A DNA stretch of 11,409 bases from contig DATDIX010000335.1 in NCBI GenBank assembly GCA_036520835.1, forward strand, positions 1 through 11,409. The letters run 5' to 3'. Position 1 is the stretch's first letter, and each line of letters starts with the position of its first letter. The notes beneath the pieces are model-generated. The model did not search any database and was not told the origin of the DNA. It worked only from the letters and a program-made list of their open reading frames with translations. Of this stretch, positions 1 through 6,205 are shown in pieces. Made by a program: the position numbers and the translations under genes. The DNA is from VBAT01 sp036520835. GTDB lineage: Bacteria; Bacteroidota; Bacteroidia; Chitinophagales; Chitinophagaceae.

Positions 1-1543
1 CCTTTGCTTCAGCTTTCATCTTTTCCACTTCGTCCTTGCTTAAGCCACTGCCTGCTTCGATATGTATCTTCTGTTCTTTACCTGTGCCTTTATCTTTAGC
101 GGTTACGTGCAGGATACCATTGGCATCAATATCAAATATCACTTCGATCTGCGGAACACCTCTTGGCGCCGGCGGTATATTGTCGAGGTTGAACATGCCC
201 AGGCTCTTATTGTCCTTACTCATGCTGCGTTCGCCCTGCAATACATGTATCTGCACGCCGGGCTGGTTATCGCTGGCGGTAGAGAACACTTCTGATTTCT
301 TGGTCGGGATCGTTGTATTGCTTGGGATCAGGGTCGTCATTACACCACCCATGGTTTCAATACCCAGCGAAAGCGGTGTCACGTCAAGCAACAATACATC
401 TTTCACTTCACCGGTCAATACAGCACCTTGTATTGCAGCGCCAACAGCTACCACTTCATCAGGGTTTACTCCTTTATGTGGTTTCTTGCCAAAGAATTTT
501 TCTACTATCTCCTGCACTTTGGGAATACGTGTGCTGCCACCCACTAATATCACTTCATCGATCTGTGAAGTGGATAAGCCTGCATCTTTCAATGCAGCTT
601 CACAGGGTTTCAAACAACGGTTGAATAAACTATCAGCCAGTTGCTCAAATTTGGCACGGCTCAGTTTCTTTACCAGGTGTTTGGGCACACCATCTACGGC
701 TGTGATATACGGAAGATTGATCTCTGTTTCTGAAGAAGAGCTCAGTTCCACTTTTGCTTTTTCAGACGATTCTTTCAAACGTTGCAAAGCCATCGGGTCT
801 TTTCTCAGGTCTATCGCTTCATCTTTTTTGAATTCATCAGCCAGCCAGTCCATGATCACTTTATCAAAATCATCACCACCGAGGTGGGTATCGCCATTGG
901 TTGATTTTACTTCAAACACCCCGTCGCCCAGTTCAAGCACGGAGATATCGAATGTACCACCACCAAGGTCAAATACGGCGATCTTATGATCGTGTTTGTC
1001 TTTGTCAAGTCCGTAAGCCAATGCGGCCGCGGTCGGTTCGTTCACGATACGGCGTACTGTCAGACCAGCGATCTCGCCGGCTTCTTTAGTAGCCTGTCTT
1101 TGCGAGTCGTTAAAGTATGCAGGCACGGTGATCACCGCTTCAGTCACTTCATGGCCCAGGTAATCTTCAGCGGTCTTCTTCATTTTCTGAAGCACCATCG
1201 CAGATATTTCCTGTGGCGTATAGAGCCTGCCATCTATGTCAATACGGACAGTATTATTGTCACCTTTTGCCACTTTATAGCTCCAGTGGCTGATCTCTTC
1301 CGTCACTTCATCAAACTGGCGGCCCATAAAACGTTTCACCGAAGTGATGGTGTTTTGAGGGTTAGTGATGGCCTGCCTTTTGGCCGGGTCACCTACTTTA
1401 CGTTCGCCGTTTTTCAAAAATGCCACTACAGACGGGGTGGTGCGGCGACCCTCGTCATTGGCAATTACCACCGGCTCGTTGTTTTCCATTACAGAAACAC
1501 AGCTATTGGTGGTTCCTAAGTCTATTCCTATTATCTTTCCCAT
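1..1543 (-). CDS. dnaK: Molecular chaperone DnaK (Hsp70), C-terminus cut by window edge
   Basis: ATP-dependent cytoplasmic chaperone that binds unfolded segments and works with DnaJ and GrpE. About 514 residues are present of a usual ~635-640. The start MGKIIGIDLGTTNSC carries the phosphate-1 loop (residues 6-14); the phosphate-2 motif DLGGGTFD lies near residue 192, NEPTAAALAYG precedes it, and VGGSTRIPKVQ follows further on, so the ATPase domain is complete. The substrate-binding beta domain is present (DVTPLSLGIETMGG and onward); the frame runs open into base 1, within the start of the helical lid at VEKMKAEAK. The ATG at 1541-1543 is preceded by AAGGAG (1555-1560), one of few clear Shine-Dalgarno sequences here. 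No disabling changes are seen. It is divergent from the gene at 1833. Heat-shock control is expected from the family; candidate sites are listed separately. Identity is essentially certain. Confidence 0.98.
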   Translation of the reverse strand, partial: MGKIIGIDLGTTNSCVSVMENNEPVVIANDEGRRTTPSVVAFLKNGERKVGDPAKRQAITNPQNTITSVKRFMGRQFDEVTEEISHWSYKVAKGDNNTVRIDIDGRLYTPQEISAMVLQKMKKTAEDYLGHEVTEAVITVPAYFNDSQRQATKEAGEIAGLTVRRIVNEPTAAALAYGLDKDKHDHKIAVFDLGGGTFDISVLELGDGVFEVKSTNGDTHLGGDDFDKVIMDWLADEFKKDEAIDLRKDPMALQRLKESSEKAKVELSSSSETEINLPYITAVDGVPKHLVKKLSRAKFEQLADSLFNRCLKPCEAALKDAGLSTSQIDEVILVGGSTRIPKVQEIVEKFFGKKPHKGVNPDEVVAVGAAIQGAVLTGEVKDVLLLDVTPLSLGIETMGGVMTTLIPSNTTIPTKKSEVFSTASDNQPGVQIHVLQGERSMSKDNKSLGMFNLDNIPPAPRGVPQIEVIFDIDANGILHVTAKDKGTGKEQKIHIEAGSGLSKDEVEKMKAEAK

Positions 1544-1554
1544 GGTATAATTTT

Positions 1555-1560
1555 CTCCTT
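1555..1560 (-). promoter_or_regulatory. Ribosome binding site of dnaK
   Basis: On the minus strand AAGGAG lies 11 bases before the dnaK ATG. It is a perfect anti-16S match in a window where most genes lack one, and it fixes the dnaK start at 1543. Confidence 0.75.
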
Positions 1561-1593
1561 TTTGGGTTCCTTTGCGGAAGCCGTAAAGCATTG

Positions 1594-1608
1594 TCAATCA
1601 TTGTGCCG
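1594..1608 (-). promoter_or_regulatory. Candidate sigma54-like promoter of dnaK
   Basis: Minus-strand CGGCACAATGATTGA matches the -24/-12 consensus TGGCAC-N5-TTGC in GGCAC, five-base spacing and TTG, but has A instead of the usual C in the -12 GC. Initiation about 12 bases further on would give a leader of roughly 40 bases ending at the dnaK ATG with its Shine-Dalgarno. No good TTTG/TAnnTTTG pair was seen on this strand of the interval. The -12 mismatch makes this a hypothesis only. Confidence 0.3.
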
Positions 1609-1616
1609 TCAGGCAG
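1604..1616. repeat. Partial copy of the interspersed palindrome (13-base match)
   Basis: TGCCGTCAGGCAG here is identical to the core and right arm of the palindrome at 6748-6771 (its bases 6756-6768). Within it TGCC/GGCA forms a 4-base stem with a 4-base loop. It overlaps the -24 part of the candidate dnaK promoter. A 13-base exact match to one given element is unlikely by chance in 11 kb, so a decayed copy is plausible. Confidence 0.4.
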
Positions 1617-1621
1617 AAAAG

Positions 1622-1664
1622 TGAAAAAATGGCAGAGATTCATCTGAGTTCTGAAAAAAATGGC
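1622..1664 (-). repeat. Tandem T-rich direct repeats upstream of dnaK, possible activator sites
   Basis: Two near-identical blocks, on the plus strand TGAAAAAATGGC (1622-1633) and TGAAAAAAATGGC (1652-1664), lie 30-31 bases apart, about three helical turns, upstream of the sigma54-like site. Further GGCC or GGCA blocks continue upstream (GGCCAAA at 1662-1668 and 1684-1690; TTGGCAG at about 1700-1706). Spacing and position suit a regulator binding one DNA face. No protein can be assigned. Confidence 0.4.
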
Positions 1665-1809
1665 CAAACAGACCAGCATAGACGGCCAAATCATCACTTG
1701 TTGGCAGCTAACATTCGTTTCAGTAAAGCAGTTTTGTCCCTATCCGGGCATTATGGAATTAATTACCAATAAGAGCAATATCCGATAACCGTTTTTTGGG
1801 GTTAGTCTT

Positions 1810-1817
1810 TACATTTG
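1810..1817 (+). promoter_or_regulatory. Bacteroidota -7 promoter element (TACATTTG)
   Basis: TACATTTG is an exact match to the Bacteroidota -7 consensus TAnnTTTG, 15 bases before the ATG at 1833. A TTTG lies upstream at 1795-1798 but only 11 bases away, shorter than the usual ~19, so the -33 box is poor. If used, the transcript would begin around 1823-1825, leaving a leader of about ten bases and ruling out a start further upstream. Confidence 0.4.
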
Positions 1818-1832
1818 GAAAAACCTTCCCAA

Positions 1833-2492
1833 ATGGCGACCTCCATTTCCGATAAGCTCAGGATCAAAGCAAAAAATACATTGCTTACGCTGAATGCACC
1901 CGCTGATTTTAGAAAGGGGTTGAAGAATTTGCCGGTAGGTGTAAAGATCGCCGATACCGGCTCAGCATACGACCAGGTGCATTGGTTTGTCTTCAGCAGG
2001 GCCCAGTTGGAGAAAGAGATGAGTAAAGTGATGAAATTAATAAAGCCGGAAGTGACCGTCTGGGTCTATTATCCTAAAGGGACTTCGAAAGTACAAACTG
2101 ATCTTACAAGAGATAAAGGCTGGGATTGTTTGCTGGCTGAAAGTGATAAGTTGACCTGGATCAGTTTGATCTCATTTAATGATACCTGGTCTGTGTTTGG
2201 TTTTCGGGCAAAGACAGAAAGCGATAGAAAGAAGGACGCAAAGCCAAAACAAGAAAGGGAAATATTCAAATGGGTGAACCCGACTACCAAAGAAGTAAAA
2301 TTGCCCGATGACCTGGCGGTGGTATTAAAGAAGAATAAAAAGCTTGGCCAGTATTTTCACTCACTTGCTTTTACCCATAAGAAAGAATATGTGGAATGGA
2401 TCGTGACGGCAAAGAAAGAAGAAACAAGATCCAAAAGAATAACAGGAACCATCGAACGGTTAACCACACAGCTTAATAATAAAGCAAAATAA
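1833..2492 (+). CDS. DUF3052 domain + YdeI/OmpD-associated (OmdA) domain protein
   Basis: 219 residues, two domains, no signal peptide or membrane segment, so probably cytoplasmic. Residues ~8-125 resemble DUF3052 (LRIKAKNTLLTLNAPADF, then VHWFVFSRAQLEKEM and PEVTVWVYYPKGTSKVQTDL). Residues ~157-215 match the YdeI/OmpD-associated family (PF13376): LPDDLAVVLKKNKK, a Phe-rich middle, THKKEYVEWI and AKKEETRSKRI. A basic linker (129-145) joins them. The OmdA family is named for a reported link to bacteriocin protection and outer-membrane proteins; the biochemical activity is unknown. I chose ATG 1833 because an in-frame TTG at 1815 lies inside the -7-like element and would add only six unconserved-looking residues. 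There is no Shine-Dalgarno. The stop is five bases before the next gene, so they are probably cotranscribed. Confidence 0.85.
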   Translation: MATSISDKLRIKAKNTLLTLNAPADFRKGLKNLPVGVKIADTGSAYDQVHWFVFSRAQLEKEMSKVMKLIKPEVTVWVYYPKGTSKVQTDLTRDKGWDCLLAESDKLTWISLISFNDTWSVFGFRAKTESDRKKDAKPKQEREIFKWVNPTTKEVKLPDDLAVVLKKNKKLGQYFHSLAFTHKKEYVEWIVTAKKEETRSKRITGTIERLTTQLNNKAK

Positions 2493-2497
2493 AGCAG

Positions 2498-2929
2498 ATG
2501 GATCAATCACGGCCGGTACACCAGGATTTCCGGACACTTTTGGAGTGTAAGGGACGGAATATAATTGACCTGTTTTACGATCTGAGAGAGTTTATACTTG
2601 AATTACATCCTGATAGTAATGAGCTGCTTTATCATACTCATGCCTTAACGACAGTTTTTTCCATCTCTGAGAAACTATCCGATGCATTTTGTATGATACC
2701 CGTTTACAGCAATCACTTAAATTTGGGTTTCAACAAGGGAACGCTTATTGAAGATCCTTATAAACTGCTAACGGGAACAGGAAAACTGATAAGACATATT
2801 CCCATACAGGCACCGGATGATTACAGAAACAACAAGGTAAAGAAGTTGATAAAATCAGCGATTGAGTTTGCTATTGACGATATGGATGCTAAAACCAAAA
2901 TAACCAGGAAAACTATTTCCAAAATTTAA
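2498..2929 (+). CDS. DUF1801 domain-containing protein
   Basis: 143 residues, soluble. The sequence carries the DUF1801 (PF08818, YdhG-like) signature: an N-terminal helix ending in LHPDSNELLYHTHAL (36-50), a strand region ending FCMIPVYSNHLNLGF (64-78), then KGTLIEDPYKLLTGTGKLIRH (80-100), where the DP, GTGK and RH residues are the usual hallmarks. The remaining tail is basic and helical. Function is unknown; the fold may bind a small ligand or iron-sulfur partner, but nothing here shows it. It starts five bases after the OmdA gene and stops 23 bases before the AraC gene, so the three look like one transcript. The length is normal and no lesion is seen. Confidence 0.85.
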   Translation: MDQSRPVHQDFRTLLECKGRNIIDLFYDLREFILELHPDSNELLYHTHALTTVFSISEKLSDAFCMIPVYSNHLNLGFNKGTLIEDPYKLLTGTGKLIRHIPIQAPDDYRNNKVKKLIKSAIEFAIDDMDAKTKITRKTISKI

Positions 2930-2952
2930 GCGACAATTAAATTGTATTCCGT

Positions 2953-3369
2953 TTGCAACTAACTTCCGACATATACCAGCGCCTCGTTACAGCCAAGATC
3001 TACATAGATGAGAATTATCATGAGCCGATAGACCTGGAGCAAATATCGCAACAGGCATTTTTATCAAGATTTCATTTTCACCGGTTGTTTACCAAAGTGT
3101 ACAAGAAAACACCGCACCAATACCTGACACAAACAAGAATGGAAGCGGCCAAACTATTATTGGCCAAAGAAGGGATCAGTATTACTGATGTGTGCAATAA
3201 GATCGGTTTTGAAAGCCCCGGTTCTTTCAGTTCCCTGTTCAGGAAGCAAAGCGGCTACTCTCCCCAGTATTACCGGAACATAGCCTGGCTTAAAAAGAAA
3301 TTAGCCACGGAGCAACCCAAGCGCTTTATTCCGCATTGTTTTATTGAGCAGTATAAATTTGGTGAGTAA
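2953..3369 (+). CDS. Stand-alone AraC-type DNA-binding protein
   Basis: 138 residues containing little more than the double helix-turn-helix of AraC/XylS regulators: first HTH ~28-50 (IDLEQISQQAFLSRFHFHRLF), linking helix through YLTQTRMEAAKLLL, second HTH ~76-105 (SITDVCNKIGFESPGSFSSLFRKQSGYSP). There is no sensor domain, as in the MarA/SoxS type, so activity is probably set by abundance or by a partner protein. The start must be TTG 2953: an in-frame TAA lies at 2938-2940 and no ATG or GTG intervenes (ATT 2941 is the only alternative). The tail FIPHCFIEQYKFGE after the DNA-binding domain is shared, as I recall, with many small Bacteroidota AraC proteins, several of which continue a little further. 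The likely targets are its own operon and perhaps the VOC gene at 4221. Confidence 0.88.
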   Translation: MQLTSDIYQRLVTAKIYIDENYHEPIDLEQISQQAFLSRFHFHRLFTKVYKKTPHQYLTQTRMEAAKLLLAKEGISITDVCNKIGFESPGSFSSLFRKQSGYSPQYYRNIAWLKKKLATEQPKRFIPHCFIEQYKFGE

Positions 3370-3372
3370 TAA

Positions 3373-4116
3373 TCAGAAAAATTCGCTGCACATAGTTTTT
3401 TCACCAGAAATCTGTAAGAAATATCTGCCAATATTTTCAAACACTGAATAGCAACCACACTGCCGCTTTACTAAATGGATTCTTTGATTTGAATAAGCTT
3501 CTATTTGCCAAAACGAACCATCCGTACTATTAATATGACCCTTAGAGGCTAACATCCAGTAATCTGCAGCATAAACCCTTCTTACTAATTCGTCCCATTC
3601 TTTCATTGACAAAATCTTGTCAAACTGTTTTGCTATAACACAGTAGGGAGGTATGTTAATTATACTCCCATCAGGTTTTTCTAAAGTAGATGCGTGTCCA
3701 TCTCCATTGCTAAATTCAATATACTGTAGGTTTACTATGTTCCCTGAACGGCTAATGGTTATTTTTTGTCCAAAGTCACAAAATGACTGACTATGAGTAA
3801 ACCGATATGCTTCATCTACGGCCATATCAGAAAGCTTTGGAATATTCACACATGAATCCCATTCTGCCCATGATCTTAAAAACGTTGTGTCAATATTAAT
3901 ATCTCTATTCAATTTTTTAAAGAAAGCGGTATCATTTTCCATATAGGCCTTCAGGATTTTATGTTGATAATTATTAGTGTCATACGGCCTTATCGAATCT
4001 GTTAAAGAAAGATATCTCCTGACCACTGAGTCTTTGAAACTAATATCTTCTACGGTAGAATGAGGTTGGTTACAACAAAATGAAAGCAAAACAAAAATCG
4101 AGAACAAAAATTTCAT
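3373..4116 (-). CDS. Unrecognised secreted protein, possible lipoprotein
   Basis: 247 residues; I do not recognise the family. A short signal sequence (MKFLFSIFVLLSFCCNQ) ends in two cysteines (14, 15) with only a loose lipobox (L-S-F-C), so either a lipoprotein or a signal-peptidase-I substrate is possible. The mature part is rich in Asp, Ser, Trp and Tyr and has further cysteines at 89, 113, 159, 220, 222 and 243, including an QCGCY pair, compatible with disulfides outside the cytoplasm. There is no visible catalytic motif. It reads against its neighbours, its stop lies three bases from the AraC stop, and it is clearly more AT-rich than the genes around it, which suggests a later arrival. 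A TATCTTAA element 22 bases upstream of ATG 4116 could be its -7 box. Confidence 0.75.
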   Translation of the reverse strand: MKFLFSIFVLLSFCCNQPHSTVEDISFKDSVVRRYLSLTDSIRPYDTNNYQHKILKAYMENDTAFFKKLNRDINIDTTFLRSWAEWDSCVNIPKLSDMAVDEAYRFTHSQSFCDFGQKITISRSGNIVNLQYIEFSNGDGHASTLEKPDGSIINIPPYCVIAKQFDKILSMKEWDELVRRVYAADYWMLASKGHINSTDGSFWQIEAYSNQRIHLVKRQCGCYSVFENIGRYFLQISGEKTMCSEFF

Positions 4117-4194
4117 TTTGGATAGATTTTTTTAAAAGTTAAGATATTTACTGTAAAAAGCAAGATTCAAGAAGCCATTTTGCCCCCTCTCACC

Positions 4195-4202
4195 TATCTT
4201 CA
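4195..4202 (+). promoter_or_regulatory. Possible -7 element upstream of the VOC gene (TATCTTCA)
   Basis: TATCTTCA agrees with TAnnTT of the Bacteroidota -7 consensus but ends CA rather than TG. It lies 18 bases before the ATG at 4221, the same placement as the -7-like elements of the other plus-strand genes. A TTTG at 4179-4182 is only 12 bases upstream, short for a -33 box. Confidence 0.25.
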
Positions 4203-4220
4203 GTTTATTAAATCAATTTT

Positions 4221-4679
4221 ATGGTAACAAAATTCTCCCACACTACCCTGTTTGTACTTGACCAGGAAAAGGCCTATGATTTCTATGTCAACAAACTGGG
4301 CTTTAAAGTAAACACCGATGCCACTATGGAAAGCGGTTATCGCTGGCTTACGGTTAACCCGCCGGAACAACCCAACCTGGAAATTGTGCTGATGCCGGTG
4401 CTGCATGAGAGTATGATAAAATCTGATACTTGCCCTGAGGGATTTGATGAAGAAAGCCGTAATGCCTTCAGGGTATTATTGGAAAAGGGAATAATGGGTG
4501 CCGGTGTAATGCATACGAATGATTGCCGCGCCACTTATGAAGAATTTAAAGCTAAAGGCATCAGCCTTACAGAACCTAAAGAGCAATTTTATGGTATTGA
4601 ATGCGTGGTAAAAGATGGTTGCGGCAACTGGTTCAGCATGACCCAGCCGAAAGAAATGCCTGCGGGCGGCTGGCAATAA
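4221..4679 (+). CDS. VOC (glyoxalase/bleomycin-resistance fold) family protein
   Basis: 152 residues with two beta-alpha-beta-beta-beta modules. Module one: H7 in KFSHTTLFVLDQEKAYDFY, then LGF (26-28) and E54 in PNLEIVLMP. Module two: H98 in GVMHTND, then YEEFKAKGI and E127 in YGIECVVKDGCGNWFSM. H7, E54, H98 and E127 occupy the places where metal ligands occur in this superfamily, so a metal site is plausible. Members act as glyoxalases, dioxygenases, isomerases or drug-binding proteins; the substrate cannot be told here. There is no signal peptide. The start ATG has no Shine-Dalgarno. VOC genes often lie beside small AraC regulators in Bacteroidota, which fits the AraC gene upstream despite the intervening opposite-strand gene. 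Confidence 0.88.
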   Translation: MVTKFSHTTLFVLDQEKAYDFYVNKLGFKVNTDATMESGYRWLTVNPPEQPNLEIVLMPVLHESMIKSDTCPEGFDEESRNAFRVLLEKGIMGAGVMHTNDCRATYEEFKAKGISLTEPKEQFYGIECVVKDGCGNWFSMTQPKEMPAGGWQ

Positions 4680-4750
4680 GTGAAGTGATTCGCAACTTTG
4701 CAGGGAATTTACTCAGTAATTTCTTAACCATTCCTTTTCCTTTCTTTCCT

Positions 4751-4758
4751 TATTTTTA
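4751..4758 (+). promoter_or_regulatory. Possible -7 element upstream of the DUF4403 gene (TATTTTTA)
   Basis: TATTTTTA matches TAnnTTTG except for the last base and sits 16 bases before ATG 4775, in a pyrimidine-rich tract (about 4727-4757). An alternative pair further up is TTTG 4697-4700 with TAATTTCT 4717-4724 (16-base spacing). Neither pair is ideal. Confidence 0.22.
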
Positions 4759-4774
4759 TCGCATTAATAAAACC

Positions 4775-6205
4775 ATGAAAGGAAAAGGAATTGTTCTTTT
4801 AGCAACCGCCGTACTATTGTTTGCTTCCTGCTCACACAAGATCAGACCGGAAAAACCCACGCTGGCCCAAACAGATTTTAACCTTGACTCCCTTCCCGTT
4901 TCTGAAATAAATATTCCCATACAGATAAGCCTGAAACCGGTGTACGCCATGGCAGAGAAAAGTGTGGATACGCTTTTTACATCCCCCGGTTATCCTGATC
5001 AATGGGTGCAGCAAGGTTGTGACAGCCGCTATAAATATACTTTCCGCCGCAGCCCTTTGCAGATGAAAGTAGCAGGGATGTCCATGGACCTGGGTTTTAC
5101 CGGCTATTATAAAATTATCGGCTCATCAAGGGTCTGTGTGATGGGCGCTGCTGTTTCACCCTGGACACCACCGTGTAAATGCGGGTTTGATGAGCCGGAA
5201 AGAAAGGTCAATGTATCCTTTACCAACTCAATAACATTGCAACCTGATTATAAAGTATGGCTCACTACTAAAAGGAATGAACCGAAACCATTGGATAAAT
5301 GTGAAGTATGTTTCTGGGGCCAGGATATCACCAAACAGGTGATGAATGGACTGAAAGAAGAACTGGATGCAGCAAAAGCGGAAATAGATAAAAATTTCGG
5401 GATGGTTGACCTGAGGCCACGTTTCCAGCAGGTATGGGATCAACTGAACAAAGTGTACAATATTTATGGAATGGGCTGGCTGCAGATGAACCCGCAACGG
5501 ATGCATATTAATAACCTGTTTGCAAAGAATGATTCATTATATATTTATCTCGGTCTTTCCGCCAAACCGGTGATCAGTTTTGAAAAACCATCTGAAGTGT
5601 ACACCGTCATTCCCGGCATGGGCAATCTTAACAGGCGGCAGGGTTTTTCCATCTTTCTCGATGCTTTGCTGAATTATGATTCACTCAGCAACATCATGAA
5701 CCGCAACCTGGCAGACAAGGAATTTGATCTCAATAAAGGACCGGTGAAAAAGAAGTTCATCATTAAGCATTGTGAGCTGTTTGGACAAGGTAATGAAAAG
5801 CTCATCATCAAAGTGGATTTTGCCGGCACCGATGAAGGCACATTTTACCTGACAGGCAAACCCACTTATGACAAGACTACCCGCATTCTGGAAATAAAGG
5901 ATATGGATTTTGATATTAAATCAAAGAATGCGTTGCTGAAAACGGCCGACTGGCTTTTTAGCAGGAAGGTCATTAACGAGATCAGCAAGTACACCCGGTA
6001 TGATCTTACGTCTTTTATCGATACGGCAAAGATCAGCATCAACCAGCAACTGAACCAGGAATGGATAAAGGGTATCAGCAGCAGCGGGCATGTTGACGAG
6101 ATAAAGCTGATCAGCATCTGTCCTTTCAGCCGCTTCCTTATGATACGCAGTAATTGTACAGGGAATTTATCGGTGAAGGTCGAATCTGCTGACTTCAGTT
6201 TGTAG
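4775..6205 (+). CDS. DUF4403 family lipoprotein
   Basis: 476 residues. The signal peptide MKGKGIVLLATAVLLFASC ends in a good lipobox (F16-A17-S18-C19), so the mature protein is probably lipid-anchored in the envelope. I recognise the body as DUF4403 (PF14356) from features such as IPIQISLKPVY, ISLKP-type strands, VWLTTKRN, CFWGQDITKQVMNGLKEELDAA, and the downstream repeat of beta-rich stretches (YLGLSAKPVISF; GTFYLTGKPTYDKTTRILEI). Function is unknown. Besides the lipid cysteine there are nine more, among them close pairs C134/C136 (PCKCG) and C176/C179 (KCEVC). An open frame extends upstream to 4601 inside the VOC gene, but the signal peptide fixes ATG 4775. It is 95 bases after the VOC gene and overlaps the opposite-strand GtrA gene by 11 bases at their 3' ends. 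Confidence 0.87.
   Translation: MKGKGIVLLATAVLLFASCSHKIRPEKPTLAQTDFNLDSLPVSEINIPIQISLKPVYAMAEKSVDTLFTSPGYPDQWVQQGCDSRYKYTFRRSPLQMKVAGMSMDLGFTGYYKIIGSSRVCVMGAAVSPWTPPCKCGFDEPERKVNVSFTNSITLQPDYKVWLTTKRNEPKPLDKCEVCFWGQDITKQVMNGLKEELDAAKAEIDKNFGMVDLRPRFQQVWDQLNKVYNIYGMGWLQMNPQRMHINNLFAKNDSLYIYLGLSAKPVISFEKPSEVYTVIPGMGNLNRRQGFSIFLDALLNYDSLSNIMNRNLADKEFDLNKGPVKKKFIIKHCELFGQGNEKLIIKVDFAGTDEGTFYLTGKPTYDKTTRILEIKDMDFDIKSKNALLKTADWLFSRKVINEISKYTRYDLTSFIDTAKISINQQLNQEWIKGISSSGHVDEIKLISICPFSRFLMIRSNCTGNLSVKVESADFSL

Noticed and set aside
36..989. A 317-codon open frame on the plus strand inside dnaK
   Set aside because: It is antisense to highly conserved dnaK sequence; its translation is low-complexity Ser/Thr/Pro/Leu-rich and resembles no family. 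Codon bias of dnaK explains the lack of stops.
1503..1697. A 64-codon minus-strand frame crossing the dnaK start
   Set aside because: It overlaps the dnaK start, the Shine-Dalgarno and the candidate promoter, is in another frame, and its product has no recognisable feature.
4601..4774. N-terminal extension of the DUF4403 gene into the VOC gene
   Set aside because: The lipoprotein signal peptide begins exactly at ATG 4775, and the extension is out-of-frame VOC sequence plus untranslated spacer.
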